A stretch of 64,000 nucleotides of DNA from Ectobius pallidus. Its lineage: Eukaryota; Arthropoda; Insecta; Blattodea; Ectobiidae. The DNA lies in assembly GCA_964059195.1 (NCBI GenBank), contig CAXKWD010000002.1, positions 53,718,923 to 53,782,922 on the forward strand, read 5' to 3'. Shown in pieces: positions 1 to 53,200 of this stretch. The notes under the pieces are model-generated. The model had not been told where the DNA came from. It searched no databases and worked only from the letters and a program-made list of their open reading frames with translations. Position numbers and translations under genes: made by a program. The first letter of the stretch is position 1, and each line of letters starts with the position of its first letter.

Positions 1-596
1 CCTAAACCCAATTTTTTTTTTTATTATTATAAGTTATGTTAAATTGAGTCTATTCCATTCTTGTGTTCTACTTTTGTCAATGTGCTTAAATAAGTATTAT
101 ATTTTTCTTTTAAAAAAAACTCGGAATTCATTGTCTTTCATTGACCTACAACATCAATCCTAAAGAATGATAACATTAGCCTATAAATGTTATTTCACGA
201 ACAGAAACTATCTTTAAAGTTATTGCGTTGCGTTAAAATTGCATAAGCCTATACTCAGAACAAAACTTCATTCCGCTAGGTGGAACTATCCTCTTCTTAT
301 TGGTTTACTGTTCTATTTCATTGTCAATGCATTTTGTAAAATGTTTACATATTTTAAGAATTTATTATATCAGTGTATACCAATATGAATTAAGGTTAAG
401 AATCAAACTTTAGACCTTTGTTCTTCCGTAAGCCCTAAATGAATACTGTTATAATTATACCAAATAGAATACAAATATACAATACAAATCCTATATTTTA
501 TTTGTATAAACAGAAGGTACATTATTGTGAAATAACTGCAATTATAACTGATTTAAAAAGCATACTGGCACTTTGTTATATCAGTTTACCTGATTT
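1..596. other. AT-rich flank, no gene recognised
   Basis: I see no exon-like coding segment here on either strand, including no match to the missing C-terminal part of IARS2. A stretch of about 35 bp near 401-436 recurs in inverse orientation near 55263-55298 (see findings). Confidence 0.5.
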
Positions 597-3570
597 TATT
601 TATTTATTTATTTACCCAAACTGTTACAATCCCTGAGCAACATGCTCATATTGGGACAGAAAAGATTAGAATTCAATGGCGACAACAAATTACCATATTC
701 AATATAAAACATAGACACAAACAAATTGAAACAGAATAATACATAGCATAGTCTCACACAAAGAAAGTGGTACAAAACAAAAATATAACCTATCTTGAAA
801 CAGACCAAAAAACATAGCTCATTAACAATTCTCAATCTCAAACTTCTTCCACGGTATTTCTTTCACCTCTCTCTTATATCTATGAATATTTGTGATTAGC
901 TTAATATTGTCAGGAAGTTGATTATAGAGCTTAACACAATGTTTTATGATATTCTTGGTTCCATGCCGGGCAGTATTAGATGTGGATGTGTGAATGTCAA
1001 GTGGGCGTCTTAAGTTGTAATTATGTATATCAGTACAGTGTTTTAGAGAAATATTACTATGAATCCTGTGATTGATAACCTTATATATTTGAACTAGACT
1101 AGAATAAGATATTTCAAGGCGTAGGGGTAAAATTTTCAGAGAATGATACATTGCATTTCGATTGTACATATATGGAAGACAAAATAAAGTACGCAAAGAT
1201 CTATTTTGTAATACTTCTAATCTTTTTAGTAAGGTGTCAGTAGATGAAGACCAGATAATATTCATGTAAGAGAGGTTGGAATGAATGAGAGCATAATAAA
1301 GGCTTTTGCAGAGATTTGTAGGTAAACCTAAGTGTCTCAACCTATTAAATATTGAAATTATAGGGGTTAGTTTGTTATATAAATTATTAACATGTGCAGA
1401 CCAGGTGAGACAAGAATCAAGAATCAAACCTACATATTTATACAATTTAACAAATTCAACTACATTTGATCCTATAGTGATATTATAAGGTATGATAGGA
1501 ATACGAAAAAGAGAGTGAAAGAGCATTGCTTTAGTTTTCCCAGCATTTAAAGTAAGTCTATTAAGGTACAGCTACGTTACAAGTTTATTTACATCCTGTT
1601 GCATAGCAGTGATAATTTCATGTTCAGTATTACCTTTATAAAGAAGCGCTGTATCATCAGCATACAGCTTAAGGATGCCATTCAGTTCCAAACAACTAAC
1701 ATCATTAATATATGTCACAAATAATAATGGACCAAGAACTGACCCCTGAGGGACTCCTATGGTTACATTGGCAACGTTGCTGATAACATTGTTAATCTTA
1801 GTGTATTGTTTTCTATTGGTTAAGTAACTTTTGAACCAGGCTTGGCAAAGACCTCTCACACCAACCATTTCTAACTTATAGAGCAGAGCAGAGTGATCAA
1901 CAATATCAAAAGCTTTCTGCAGGTCGATAAACAGAGCTCCACCTAGACAGCCTGAATCAAGAGCATTTTGAAGGTAGTAGACAGTGTCAGTAGCAATGCT
2001 GAGCGTTGAAGAGTTTTCAATAAATCCATACTGGGATTTGGAAAAAAATTTAGTTTTAGTAAAGTATTGCATTAGTCTCCTTTTAACAACAGTTTCCAGA
2101 ATTTTTGAGAATACTGGCAGGATGGAGATGGGGCGATAGTTAGTGGGGTGATTTTTTGTACCATGTTTATAAATAGGGACCACTTTTGCAATTTTTACCC
2201 AATCAGGGACTACTCCACTTTCCAATGATAGATTTATAAGATCAGTAACAGGTTTTATTAAGTATACAGCAAACTGTTTTAAAAGCTTACTTGTAAGACC
2301 ATCATCAGTGAGGGAGCCACTACTTTTTAACTTAGCAAGTATGTTGCCAATCTCATCTACATGAGTGGGAGTAAAAATCAAAGAATTTGGCACATTTAGG
2401 GGAGTGTGAGTATAACTGTTACATTCAGGAATCCTTGAGGCTAAGTCATTAGCAATACTAGCAAAGTGGGCATTGAAAGTATCAGCAATTTCTATAGGGT
2501 CCTCAATGATTGAGTCATTATATTCAAGTCGGGGGACGTTTACAGAGTTAGTTGTGCTTTTACCTAGGAGATCATTAGATATTTTCCAAGCAGACTTGAT
2601 GTCATGTACATTCCTTAGTCTGTCAGTAACATATTGTCTTTTTAGATGTCTTTTTAACTTAGTAACTTCATTGCACATCTGTTTATAAATAAGTTTAGTT
2701 TCAGGAGAGGAATCTTTCTTTTTACATTTTTCATAAAGCTTTTCTTTACTTTTAATTAATGAAAGTAGCGAATTATTCATCCAGGGTAAATTTCCAGTAT
2801 AGTTATTGTATTTTTTCTTCCTAGTGGATTGTTTCACACCATGTTCAACATAATTCAGAAATTGCGAGTAGGCTATATTGACATTATTATTACTATACTC
2901 AAAGGGATTATTTTGAAAATACAAATCAAGTTGATTGTGATCTATGTATGAGACAACCTCTATAGTTCGACGTTTGTCACGACTTTCATTAGGAACATTT
3001 AAATCACAGATTAAGATGTTGTGGTCACTAATATCACTAAAACTATTTACTACTGAGTAATTATATCTATTGCAGTTAGACCAAATATGATCAATTAATG
3101 TAGAAGAAGTATCACATATCCTAGTTGGATATTTAGAGGTTAGGAGTGAAAAATTGTAGCATCTCATGAGAGCTACATAATCAGTTTTACAGCTGCTGTC
3201 TTTGAACAAGACAATATTAAGATCCCCGACAATGATACAATTTAGTTTGGTAAGCAATAGATATTCTTCTAGTGTCTCAAGGAAAGACAATGAATTACTG
3301 AATTGAGGGTTATAGACAGCTAAAATGTTTAGAGTGTTGGATTTCAGAACAAGTTTAACCAAAACTAAACTATGATGGTAGTCATTGGTGGAGTGGACTA
3401 TATCTGCATACCAGTCACTGCGCACATACACAGACACACCACCACCAGGTCTTTCCCTACATACATGATGACCATTATAACCTGGCAGAGAGAAATAGTC
3501 CAATTCATTTTGGTTTAGCCAAGTTTCTGTGAGCACTAATATGTCCACCTTATCCACACGAGGCAAAACT
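597..3570 (-). mobile_element. 5'-truncated non-LTR retrotransposon (CR1/L2/Jockey-like)
   Basis: The element reads on the minus strand. Its 3' end is the TAAA-type tandem tail seen as TTTATTTATTTATTTATT near 597-614, followed inward by about 220 bp of 3' UTR and then the pol reading frame. The 5' end is cut inside the endonuclease domain near 3570, just after an in-frame stop, which is the usual 5' truncation of target-primed reverse transcription. It lies downstream of the last recognised IARS2 exon and has the same orientation as that gene. Clade assignment comes from the overall look of the RT and C-terminus only. Confidence 0.85.
822..3566 (-). pseudogene. Non-LTR retrotransposon pol (endonuclease-RT), one in-frame stop
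   Basis: This is retrotransposon polyprotein of about 915 codons in one frame, interrupted by a single TAG at 1572-1574. The upper part (3566-1575) starts inside an exonuclease-endonuclease-phosphatase domain (LTETWLNQN, then GDLNIV and SDHNILICDL) and continues into reverse transcriptase with FIDLQKAFD, GVPQGSVLGPLLF and the catalytic YADD. The lower part (1571-822) carries the RT thumb (YKYVGLILD) and the C-terminal segment typical of CR1/L2-type elements (NLRRPLDIH, LYNQLPDNIK). There is no proper start, so it is a truncated copy. It looks otherwise well preserved. Confidence 0.85.
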
Positions 3571-3881
3571 CACTTTAAGAAAAAATAGGCCTCTCTAAAT
3601 TTCTATAAAAAAGTGGTTTTACTGTACAATGATAGCCTGGCCAATCATAGTTTTCACAGAAAGAAATGACTATTTCGATGTGAACTATAAATGTAATTTT
3701 TAAAACAGCTCAATAGCAGTAATACAGTAGTTCCCAACCTGTAAGTCTGCAGACCACTCAGCTTGAAACTGAATCATGTACAGATACCCCCTACCAGTTG
3801 TAAACCTTCCTCAGCGCCTTCCCCAATTCAAAACTGATTAAATAAAACAGTTAAGTGATCAAGTAAAACAATTTTTTGAAT

Positions 3882-4413
3882 AAATTACTTACTATTACTA
3901 TTAAAGCGACTATGGAGGGATCCAAAGCCATGATAACAGTTGACGGTGAATTAACATCCTCATTTTGTGTTAGAGATGGAGTCAGACAAGGAGATGCTCT
4001 GTCAGCATTACTTTTTAATCTTACCCTCGAAACAGCAATGAGAAATCTAAATACATCTGGACATATTGGGAATAAAATGACACAAATATGTGCATATGCT
4101 GATGACATTAGCATAATTGCAAGGAATAAAAGAGAACTAGAAAATAGAAAAGGTGGTAACAACATTGGATGAACAGACTAAAAAGAGAGGACTTAAAATA
4201 AATTAAAGAAAAACTAAATATATGACAGTATCAAGGAAATCCACTTGCACACAAAACATCAAGATTGAAAATTATGCATTTGACCAAGTACAAGAATTCA
4301 CATATTTAGGATCTCAAATGAAAAAATATTCATGGGATTCAAGGAAATCCCTAGTTTTATGTGAAACGCTAAATGCAGCAAGCAAAGAGAAGGAGAATGA
4401 TCGACAGAAATGA
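3882..4413 (+). pseudogene. Reverse-transcriptase fragment of a second non-LTR element
   Basis: Plus-strand reading gives DGVRQGDALSALLFNLTLE and AYADDISIIARN (RT motif region with YADD). After a short frame break it gives a segment with IKIENYAFDQVQEFTYLGSQ, the usual sequence after the RT core in RTE-like elements. No endonuclease or start is present, and frames are broken near 4170-4220. It is a decayed fragment. Confidence 0.75.
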
Positions 4414-4700
4414 GAGAAATATGCAATATAAACAAGATAGAAGACAGAAAGGTGATAGATATAACAGAATTGAGAGAGAGATAAAACATGAAATATATAT
4501 AAATTGAGATATAACACTAATAAGAAATGAGAGAAAAGTGAAGAGATGAAAGATGTGAGAACTGATAGAGATGAGGAGAGAGATATGAGTTGGTGAGGAA
4601 GGAGAGAAGAGGGAGAGAAAGATGTAAGAGAAAAGGGAGAGAGAAAGAGATGGGACAGGGATGAGAGAAAAGAGTACAGAGAGCTTAAAGGGAGTTACAG
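4385..4700. repeat. Purine-rich GAGA/GATA low-complexity tract
   Basis: The plus strand is almost entirely A and G (GAGAGAGATAAAAC, GAGATGAGGAGAGAGATATG and similar) for about 300 bp. Serine/leucine-rich open frames on the minus strand are a by-product of this composition, not genes. Confidence 0.75.
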
Positions 4701-4752
4701 GATGCAAGATAAGAAAGAATGAAAAAATGTATAAAAACCGTAACTATCCTAC

Positions 4753-46552
<41,800 letters not shown>

Positions 46553-47095
46553 GCTTGAAGAGAAAAACTTGCTGCCAACTAAATACTTGCATCAAATTTG
46601 TCTCCATTACTACCATACAAAAAACAAACTAGGCTACATACACATCAAGACACTTCAATAGCAGGAAAATAATGTTGTACTTTTATCATCGCAGTACAAA
46701 ACTATTTTGTAATGTAAATAAAATAAATAAATATACACTTGAATATTTATTTTGTTTCCGCGCCTGTTAATCAATTGTGCCACTTCTACTATAAAATGAC
46801 ACAAAATATGTAAGCATTTGTTGTTCATTCCTTTCCTTATTACTCAATACTGTAGAATTTTAGCTTGACAAAAATTACACTTCTACACATTAAACTACAA
46901 ATCAAATACATTTTGACTTAATTTAGATAGAGTTCAAATTTTAGTGCATAGCTGGTATAGTCGAAAGGGTAAGACTACCAACTTACCCAAAAATAAACAA
47001 TTGCGGAACAGCATAGCAGACGACGAGTTAGGTTATGAGTGCATTTTCAGTTATACCGTTATATTCAGTTGGCTAAATTAAGGAAACGTATCAAA
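46553..47095. promoter_or_regulatory. Shared upstream region of two divergent genes
   Basis: The IARS2 start (46552, minus) and the zinc-finger gene start (47096, plus) face away from each other across 543 bp with no recognisable transposon inside. A bidirectional promoter is likely, but no TATA box or initiator stands out. Inference from layout only. Confidence 0.4.
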
Positions 47096-47239
47096 ATGAG
47101 TTTCAGTGCAGTCAATTACGAACAGTCCTGCAGATTATGTATGTCAGATAGCGAAATAAAAATATCAATTTTTGAAGGTTATAATGAAAATGTAGATAAG
47201 ATGCTTCCTTCCAAAATTCTGACTTGTCTTTCCATTCAG
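47096..47239 (+). CDS. ZAD zinc-finger gene exon 1
   Basis: Forty-eight codons from ATG (context AAAATGAG), including CRLCMSDSEIK, ending in phase 0 before donor GTAAGC. Confidence 0.85.
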
Positions 47240-50200
47240 GTAAGCGATAAATCGTTTGCGGTTTCTATAGCTCATATCTGGGCCTTCTTTGTTAACAAAA
47301 AAGAAAGAAATTCACGTTATTTTGTTCTCCAAAACTTTAGAACCCATATTTGAGCGTCTGAGAAAAAGGAAGAACAGGCCGCCGCCCACTCAACTCGCTA
47401 ACGGGACTCGGAGAGACATCTAGGAGGCATTGGTGGAACTACTAGCAACGTTGAAAATGGGGAAAATTTTAATTTCTTTCCCTTTCTTCTCCTCTTTCCT
47501 CCCTTCTCTCACTTCTTCTTCACCTTACCTACCTATTGGGACCTATTTCTATCCTACAGATTTATACACCTCGCAGGATTCGAACGCAGTACCTTTAGAA
47601 TCATAGCCATTTGTCTTAACCACTACGCCATTGAGTGACCGTTGCAATGTGAGGAAAGAATTCATCTATTTAAGTTTAAAGAGCTACGTGAAATAGCTGA
47701 GATTGATAACATCATATTAATTGAATTGTGAAATGTTATTTAGGTTCAAGGAAAGTTTTAAATGATACAAGGGTTGTTTTGGTTTTATTAATCAACTTGT
47801 CTTATGGGTGGCATACCATTCAAATCTAAAACTCTCATTCCCTCTCCTTCCCAAATCAACCTCTACGTCACGTTGTGGCCCTGAGTAATGCTAAAGAGGT
47901 TCTGGCGATGATTTGGTTCTTTTCTTTTCCTGAGCGCCTTTTTCTTTTAGGAATATTGTAAATATAAGTAAAATCCCTAAGATGTGATGCAAATGCACAA
48001 GAAATTGTCTGCTCAGCTGGGGAGGATGGAGTCATGGGGTCACTTAATGCAGAAACCAGAGCTGTAAACTTGATGACAATATGTGGTCAACATTAATATC
48101 ACTGTTCCTAAACTAACTGCCACCAACCTGGCTCTACTTGTCACTAACACTCCTAACTGCCACTTACATAGAATCCATGAATATAGCATGCATATGATTT
48201 CTCTATGTAAGTATAAACCCTACATATAGAAGCCAATAACACATATTAATAAAACAGTTGTGCAGCCTATGTGTAAAGGGCCAATGAGATTATAGTTCGT
48301 CGGTAGCGATGGGAGTGTTAATGTGCAAGCTAGAACCTCACCTCCCATAGAAATCCAAGTATGAGCTATAGTAGGCCTAAACCCAATTTTTCTTCTTACT
48401 ACAGAAACAATGAGAATTCAGTTTTGGGGAGATGTTTGTTTCTTTTAAAGTACAGGGTGTCCGGGAAAGACCTGACGAAAAAGAAATAATTATATACTGG
48501 TATCTGAAACTATTGCATTTATTGACGTGATGTTCTCACGGTTACAAAGAGAAACACGATGAGTTTTAATAAGTCTCTATGTGAGCACCATTTGTGGCCC
48601 GGGCTGTGTCCAGACGATACTCAGTTTCGTGCCACACACGCGAAAGGGTCAATCCATATGAAATCAACCAATAATAAAATAATTTGTTGCTGATCTATTT
48701 TATTTTATTTTATTTTTAAGTAGGCCTATATATTTTCTGTTTCAATGTGTATCTCGGAGTACAAAACAATTTTCTTCACATTTTTATCACTAACGCTTCG
48801 GCAACTAGTGGCCATTTTGCTTAGAAGGATCTGTCAGTTTTGGAATTTTCAAAGGTTAGCGGTAAGTTAAATAACTATTTTATTTATGAAGATATCAACT
48901 TGAAGGAAAAACCATCTTAATCTACAAGAAACAGTCTACAATTCATGTTATGACCAAAAATTTGTTAGGTCTTAAGGAAATAATCTAAAACTTTATTAGA
49001 AAATGCAGTTCCGATTAGAAAAAATTAACAACTTTATAAAACTTTTTTTTCATAGAAGGGATGAAAACATATGTTTCATATTTTCCCCCCACGAAGATAT
49101 AGTAGATCACTAGATGCTAGTAAAATTTGAGATCATTTATGTAAATCCTTTAGGTTTTATGAGTCTTCAAATATCGAGATTTTGCAAAATCGTTGATTTT
49201 CAAATTAAAATATCTCAAATGGGACTGAATAGAAAAATTTGAAGTTTTCTCAAAATATTCTTCTAGTGCCTAGTAACGAACATATAAAATTTCATTACTG
49301 TGTTCTGACCAGAAATATTTTATTTTTAATAAAGAAAATGCTAAAAAATAACACTGTCAAATGAGCGAATAACAGTGTTAAAATACAATAAAAATTGTCA
49401 AAAAGAATATAGTTATTTGTTGTTGCTAGTAAAATTAAATGTTATAAAACTAACATATTAAATGTTCCATGATAGTACTCCTAGTGATCATGCAGAAGCA
49501 GAAGGAGACCATATTGCCACATTTGCTGAGCAAGCCAGAATATGCTGACTTGAAAAAGGCAAGTCTCTACAGACTCCTCTGTAGCTCCTTTGTTCAGTAA
49601 TCAGTAGCTGTGCTTGACTGAAGATATAAAAAAAGTTGCCGCCAGTCGGATCTTGCCATATGTCCCTCCTGGAGTGATTCTGGTTGACCCATGTTTCATC
49701 AAGATAAAATATGGGCCTCGTATCTCCCATCCCCCTACTTCCCCTGAATAACCGCCACTGCTCTGCGGTATGACTTTACAAGAAGAAAATTTCATTTTTT
49801 GACATTTTCTCAAAAAGAGCTCTGACAATTTTGTTTAAATTTTGTACACAAACTGGATGATAATAAGAGCTAAAAATTTACCTTAGAAATCCTTAGAAAG
49901 GTTGTTATGAACTACTCATCCCTTCCACAAAATCATGCTTGAAGTTTTGCCTCATGAATAGTACAGCTTTCAATGGAGTTCAGACAATTGTTGTATTTGG
50001 CTTACTGCAATTTAGCGCACCATTTACTCTTTGTTGACAACAGCTGAATAATTGCTAGTACCGGTATTTTCATGCATCCTAAAAGTGAAAAAGAAATCAG
50101 CAGTATTATTAATTTTCTTAAACCTAAATCTACTACTAGAAAGATAATATACCTATCACTGTTTTTAAAGGTTGTAACTTAGAAATAGTAACTTTGCTTG

Positions 50201-53200
50201 TCCATATAAATATACCAGTACTATTGCAGTGATTCCCAACCTGTAGACCTACTCTGCAGTATGACTATACAAGAAGAAAATTTCAAAGCAAGACTTTTTC
50301 CTTGTTACATTAAAGATTGCTAAGGTTATTCCCATTTTCAAAAAAGAGAGATATTATTGATAATTATAGGCAAACTCCATCTATTTTCCATCTCTAAAAT
50401 CTTTGAACTGGTGATATATAACGGACTAAATGGTTTCTGGAAAAATTCAAACTACTTCCCCACAAACAGCATGGTTTTGTTACAAATAAATCTACAGTAA
50501 CTGCCTTATCTGATATTGTTATAATGGACATTGACGCTGGCATCCATGTAGCAGGAACTCTGCCAGATCTAACAAAAGCGTTTTATTTACATAATTTATT
50601 TAATAGAAAAATAATTTAAATATTTTATTAACTCTGACATCATATTTATATAAATTGCATGAATTACATAGTTTTAACTTAATGATTTATTTCGAGCATA
50701 CAGCTTTCTTCACTGAGACTCACTACTGTGGTATGACAATGTTAATTACCTTGTTTGAGCGTTTTCAACTGCGTGGAGCGGCCATCTTCAGCAACTGACT
50801 CCCATGATGCCACCGTTGTGGCTAGGAAGACATTTTTGAATGACTGTGTCATAGAGTGTATGTGATTTGAACTGTAATTGAGTAGTGAGTGTCAGTGAAA
50901 GAAGCTATTTGCTCTAAATAAATCATTAAGTTATTACATCACTACAAAAGGGACAAAACACAAGAAAATACTTTTATTTTTATTATTTTACAAAATAAAT
51001 ATAAATGATTAAATAAAATGATTCTTGTGCTGTCTAATGGGCATACAGATTCGAAATTAATCAATCAAATCATGCATAAACAGTTAAAACGATTTATAAT
51101 TAAAATCTAAAATCCTAGTCTCAAATGCATTTCATGATTAAAGTGCAATGCTCGAAACAAAGAAAAAAAAACCTCAGTTTCTAGTTTCCTAGCCCAAAAA
51201 ACCCCCACAATGTAAGTTTTGTCCTAACCATCCAATGCTCATTATTATCCCCCTGGTTGCTATGGCAAACCGAGTAAGGCCACCTTCAATTAATTTCACA
51301 GTTGAATATTGTCTTGTCTTGGATATACATGGAATTATGATTTAAAATGTTATATTAGATGTAAAGAACAAACAGGTCAGGGGTAGATCATCAGGTTGTA
51401 ATTCTATACCTGTGTAAGAGTAATGGCAAATTATATTTTGGATTGGCTGCTGTCTTCAGACTTGAAATTTCTTGGCCTGGTCTAAAGTATATTAAATCAC
51501 TGAAGAATTAGTCAAAGATAAAAGTCCTAAGCAAGAACCACACTTAAATTGACTGATTTCTCAATGATATATGGCAATTTGTGTGTGCTGTGAGTTTTTG
51601 ACGTATTTATTTTCTGTATTACGTATTTATTATGTTTGCTCATATGCATGTAAGTGTATACAAATTATTGATAAATGTTCTCAAATGTATTTCAACTGTG
51701 TTGGAATATCAAGGGTAGAGAAAGTCATGTGAGTGTTTCATATGAGATTTTTTGTAAACATTACAACTCTTTGTTGCAGGTGTGTAAGGAAGATCCTTTT
51801 CCAATGTGGATCTGTCATCAGTGCCATTCAAAGATAGAAGACATCCTAGAGTTCAGACGGCTGTGTAAACTGACTGATTCAATGCTAAGATACACCTATA
51901 AGGTCTGGTAATCTCAAGCTCACAAGACAAGCAATTTATATTTACTGATAATAATGCATTGAGACTCCCCACATGTCCTAAAGGGTTACAATTAAATGAG
52001 CACTTCCCATTGACTTAAAGCATGGTACCATACTGTAAAAGTCAACAGGTTACAGAGGAAACTGGGGATCCTACGACACTCTGTATGCTGTGTTTTTTCC
52101 TTTAAAAAAAGCCATATTTGAGGTTGTATTGTTCTTTTAGAACACATAGAATTCATACATAAACTCGGTTTGTTCCTAAAATTAGGTGAAATGGAAGAAA
52201 AATCGTGAAACAGTGGACACTTCTACAACCTAAAATGGCATAATTTATACTGGTTACTCACAAAATTCAGCAGACGGTCATGACATTGGGAGAGGTGGGG
52301 AAGGCAGGGGAATGGTGCAAAAAATTGTTTTCATCATGAAACAGTATAGGAAGCTTGAAGTTGATGTGGTTATGGTGTTCTTGCTAGAGCTAACTGTCAT
52401 TAACCTCGCTTGTTCTTCCCATGTGTAGAGCCGTTGGCAGCACTGTGTGAGGCAACCGATGAGACAGATGATGATGAGCAGCCAATCAAAGTGTTGGTAA
52501 ACAAATTGCAGGCCACTTAACATCGACCAAACCATATGCAGTGTGTCATAGTAGTCCTATAACTTGGAAGATTTCAGTCCTCATATGATTATTATGAGAG
52601 GAGCTGGCATAGACAAGCAGTTTTCTAGGCCAAGTTTCCCTTTTCCCAATCCGATTCTAGGGGCATACCGGTAAAATAACTATCTGAATAAGAGTAATTT
52701 GCTGCATTTAATACAAAACTATCAATAGCTGCAATGTATTTAATAATATTCTGCATTATAAATAAAATTGTGACGACCATATTTTAATTGACAGAAATAT
52801 TTGGCTTCAGTGCTGAAGTTAGGCCGTAATGGACTGGAACAATGTTCCAGCAAAGTTAATTTCTACTCTTCATTCGCTCCAGCATAAACGCAGGATGGAA
52901 AAAGTAAAAGTACATATGAAACAAAGAACCATTATTAGGTTCATGATCTCCTGTTCTTGTCACAACTCTTGCCTTACCTGCGGGGTTATCTAATGTGGCG
53001 AAGTTAGTTTCATAGAGGAGCACTGAGCACTCTAAATGACACTGCTCTGCTAGATAGTGCATTTAAATTTATGGGTTCCCCCTAGAAAAAAATTTTCAAC
53101 TTCAGCCGTGTTGCTTACTGACTATTTTTAACATAATGCTTTCACATGATATTAAATACATGAAAAATATTGTGAAGATAGAAGATCAAGAGAGCCTGCC

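Noticed and set aside
3725..3800. AGTAGTTCCCAACCTGTAAG as a hAT terminus (also CAGTGATTCCCAACCTGTAG near 50230)
   Set aside because: Both resemble the hAT end at 36330, but no right end or 8-bp duplication could be found, so boundaries cannot be stated.
4298..4707. Serine/leucine-rich minus-strand frames
   Set aside because: They arise from the purine-rich low-complexity tract and have no domain content.
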